Positions 40,244-40,320 of a DNA stretch of 40,320 bases are shown one piece after another. Position numbers and translations under genes: made by a program. The DNA lies in NCBI GenBank assembly GCA_009835735.1, contig VXWX01000042.1, positions 1 to 40,320 on the forward strand, given 5' to 3'. Source of the stretch: Acidimicrobiaceae bacterium (GTDB taxonomy: Bacteria; Actinomycetota; Acidimicrobiia; Acidimicrobiales; Aldehydirespiratoraceae). Positions within the stretch are counted from its first letter, which is position 1; each line of letters opens with the position of its first letter. Below the pieces are notes generated by a model that was not told the DNA's origin, made no database searches, and saw nothing but the letters and a program-made list of their open reading frames with translations.

Positions 40244-40320
40244 ATGTCGTCCACCGACAGCCATACCGGCAACGGCTCGGGGATCCGCTACGAGCCGGAT
40301 GACCCGTGCCCGCCGCTGCT
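40244..40320 (+). CDS. N-terminal start of a gene cut by the window edge (possible NCS2-type permease)
   Basis: ATG 40244, two bases after the CoA-transferase stop, opens a frame to the window end with 25 complete codons. The sequence GIRYEPDDPCPPLL resembles the cytoplasmic N terminus of uracil/xanthine-type (nucleobase:cation symporter-2) permeases, where a Y-x-P-D-x-x-P-P-L segment precedes the first helix. Too little is visible to be sure. Confidence 0.35.
   Translation, partial: MSSTDSHTGNGSGIRYEPDDPCPPL

Noticed and set aside
1-40320. Searched for CRISPR arrays, tRNA/rRNA genes, transposases, integrases, toxin-antitoxin pairs and riboswitches
   Set aside because: None recognisable by eye. 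Non-coding DNA is limited to gaps of at most about 236 bases, and all repeats found are short.

Overview
The window is 40.3 kb of very GC-rich, densely coding bacterial DNA. It has GTG/ATG starts, many 1-4 base stop/start overlaps, and no tRNA, rRNA, insertion sequence, integrase or CRISPR array that I can see. The gene content points to an actinobacterium: F420-type luciferase-like oxidoreductase, many acyl-CoA dehydrogenases, family III CoA-transferases, DUF35/thiolase pairs, P450, and apparently leaderless promoters. The style resembles Acidimicrobiia or an actinomycete relative. That placement is inference; no taxonomic marker gene is present.

Layout. (1) 1-9063 is a carbohydrate or hydroxy-acid-like module. 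On the minus strand, an FGGY kinase, a luciferase-like oxidoreductase and an amidohydrolase run leftward from 3720. On the plus strand, a D-2-hydroxyacid dehydrogenase, class II aldolase, crotonase-fold protein, enolase-superfamily dehydratase/racemase and a 14-helix MFS transporter run rightward from 3842. They share one 121-base divergent control region with a near-perfect palindrome. (2) 19134-9019 is a nine-gene minus-strand operon: Liv-type ABC importer (lipoprotein binding protein, a fused LivH-LivM permease, two ATPases), a thiolase-fold protein without the nucleophilic cysteine, its DUF35 partner, a TesB-type thioesterase, an MFS transporter and an alkyl-sulfatase-like metallohydrolase. 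(3) 19297-21631 encodes an acyl-CoA dehydrogenase pair. (4) 25278-21644 encodes amidohydrolase, CoA-transferase and cytochrome P450. (5) 25515-27182 is an acyl-CoA synthetase, convergent with a MacB/LolCDE-like ATPase-permease pair (30655-27200). (6) 31887-30718 is a further acyl-CoA dehydrogenase. Divergent from it is a four-gene operon: SnoaL-like protein, acyl-CoA synthetase, zinc alcohol dehydrogenase and VOC protein. (7) 36921-35367 (acyl-CoA dehydrogenase plus an orphan prepilin-peptidase-like protein) diverges from 36984-40320 (acyl-CoA dehydrogenase, crotonase-fold protein, CoA-transferase, start of a transporter).

Together the genes look like a set of catabolic modules: import or oxidation of organic acids, activation to CoA thioesters (two ligases, two CoA-transferases), alpha/beta-dehydrogenation by two heteromeric acyl-CoA dehydrogenase pairs and one single enzyme, crotonase-fold chemistry, and retro-aldol or thiolase-type cleavage. 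The substrates cannot be read from sequence. Resemblance to steroid or isoprenoid side-chain degradation (cysteine-less thiolase plus DUF35, paired dehydrogenases, P450) is the best guess for the 9-22 kb part.

The most interesting non-coding signals are: a TANNNT box 5-9 bases before the start codon at several operon heads (leaderless transcription); a duplicated ribosome-binding-site/start segment making a 22-codon mini-gene between the kinase and oxidoreductase; an 11-bp-arm hairpin beside a tandem 17-bp repeat at 25350-25442; and an inverted CTGATCAG pair containing both stop codons of a convergent gene pair at 35329-35371.
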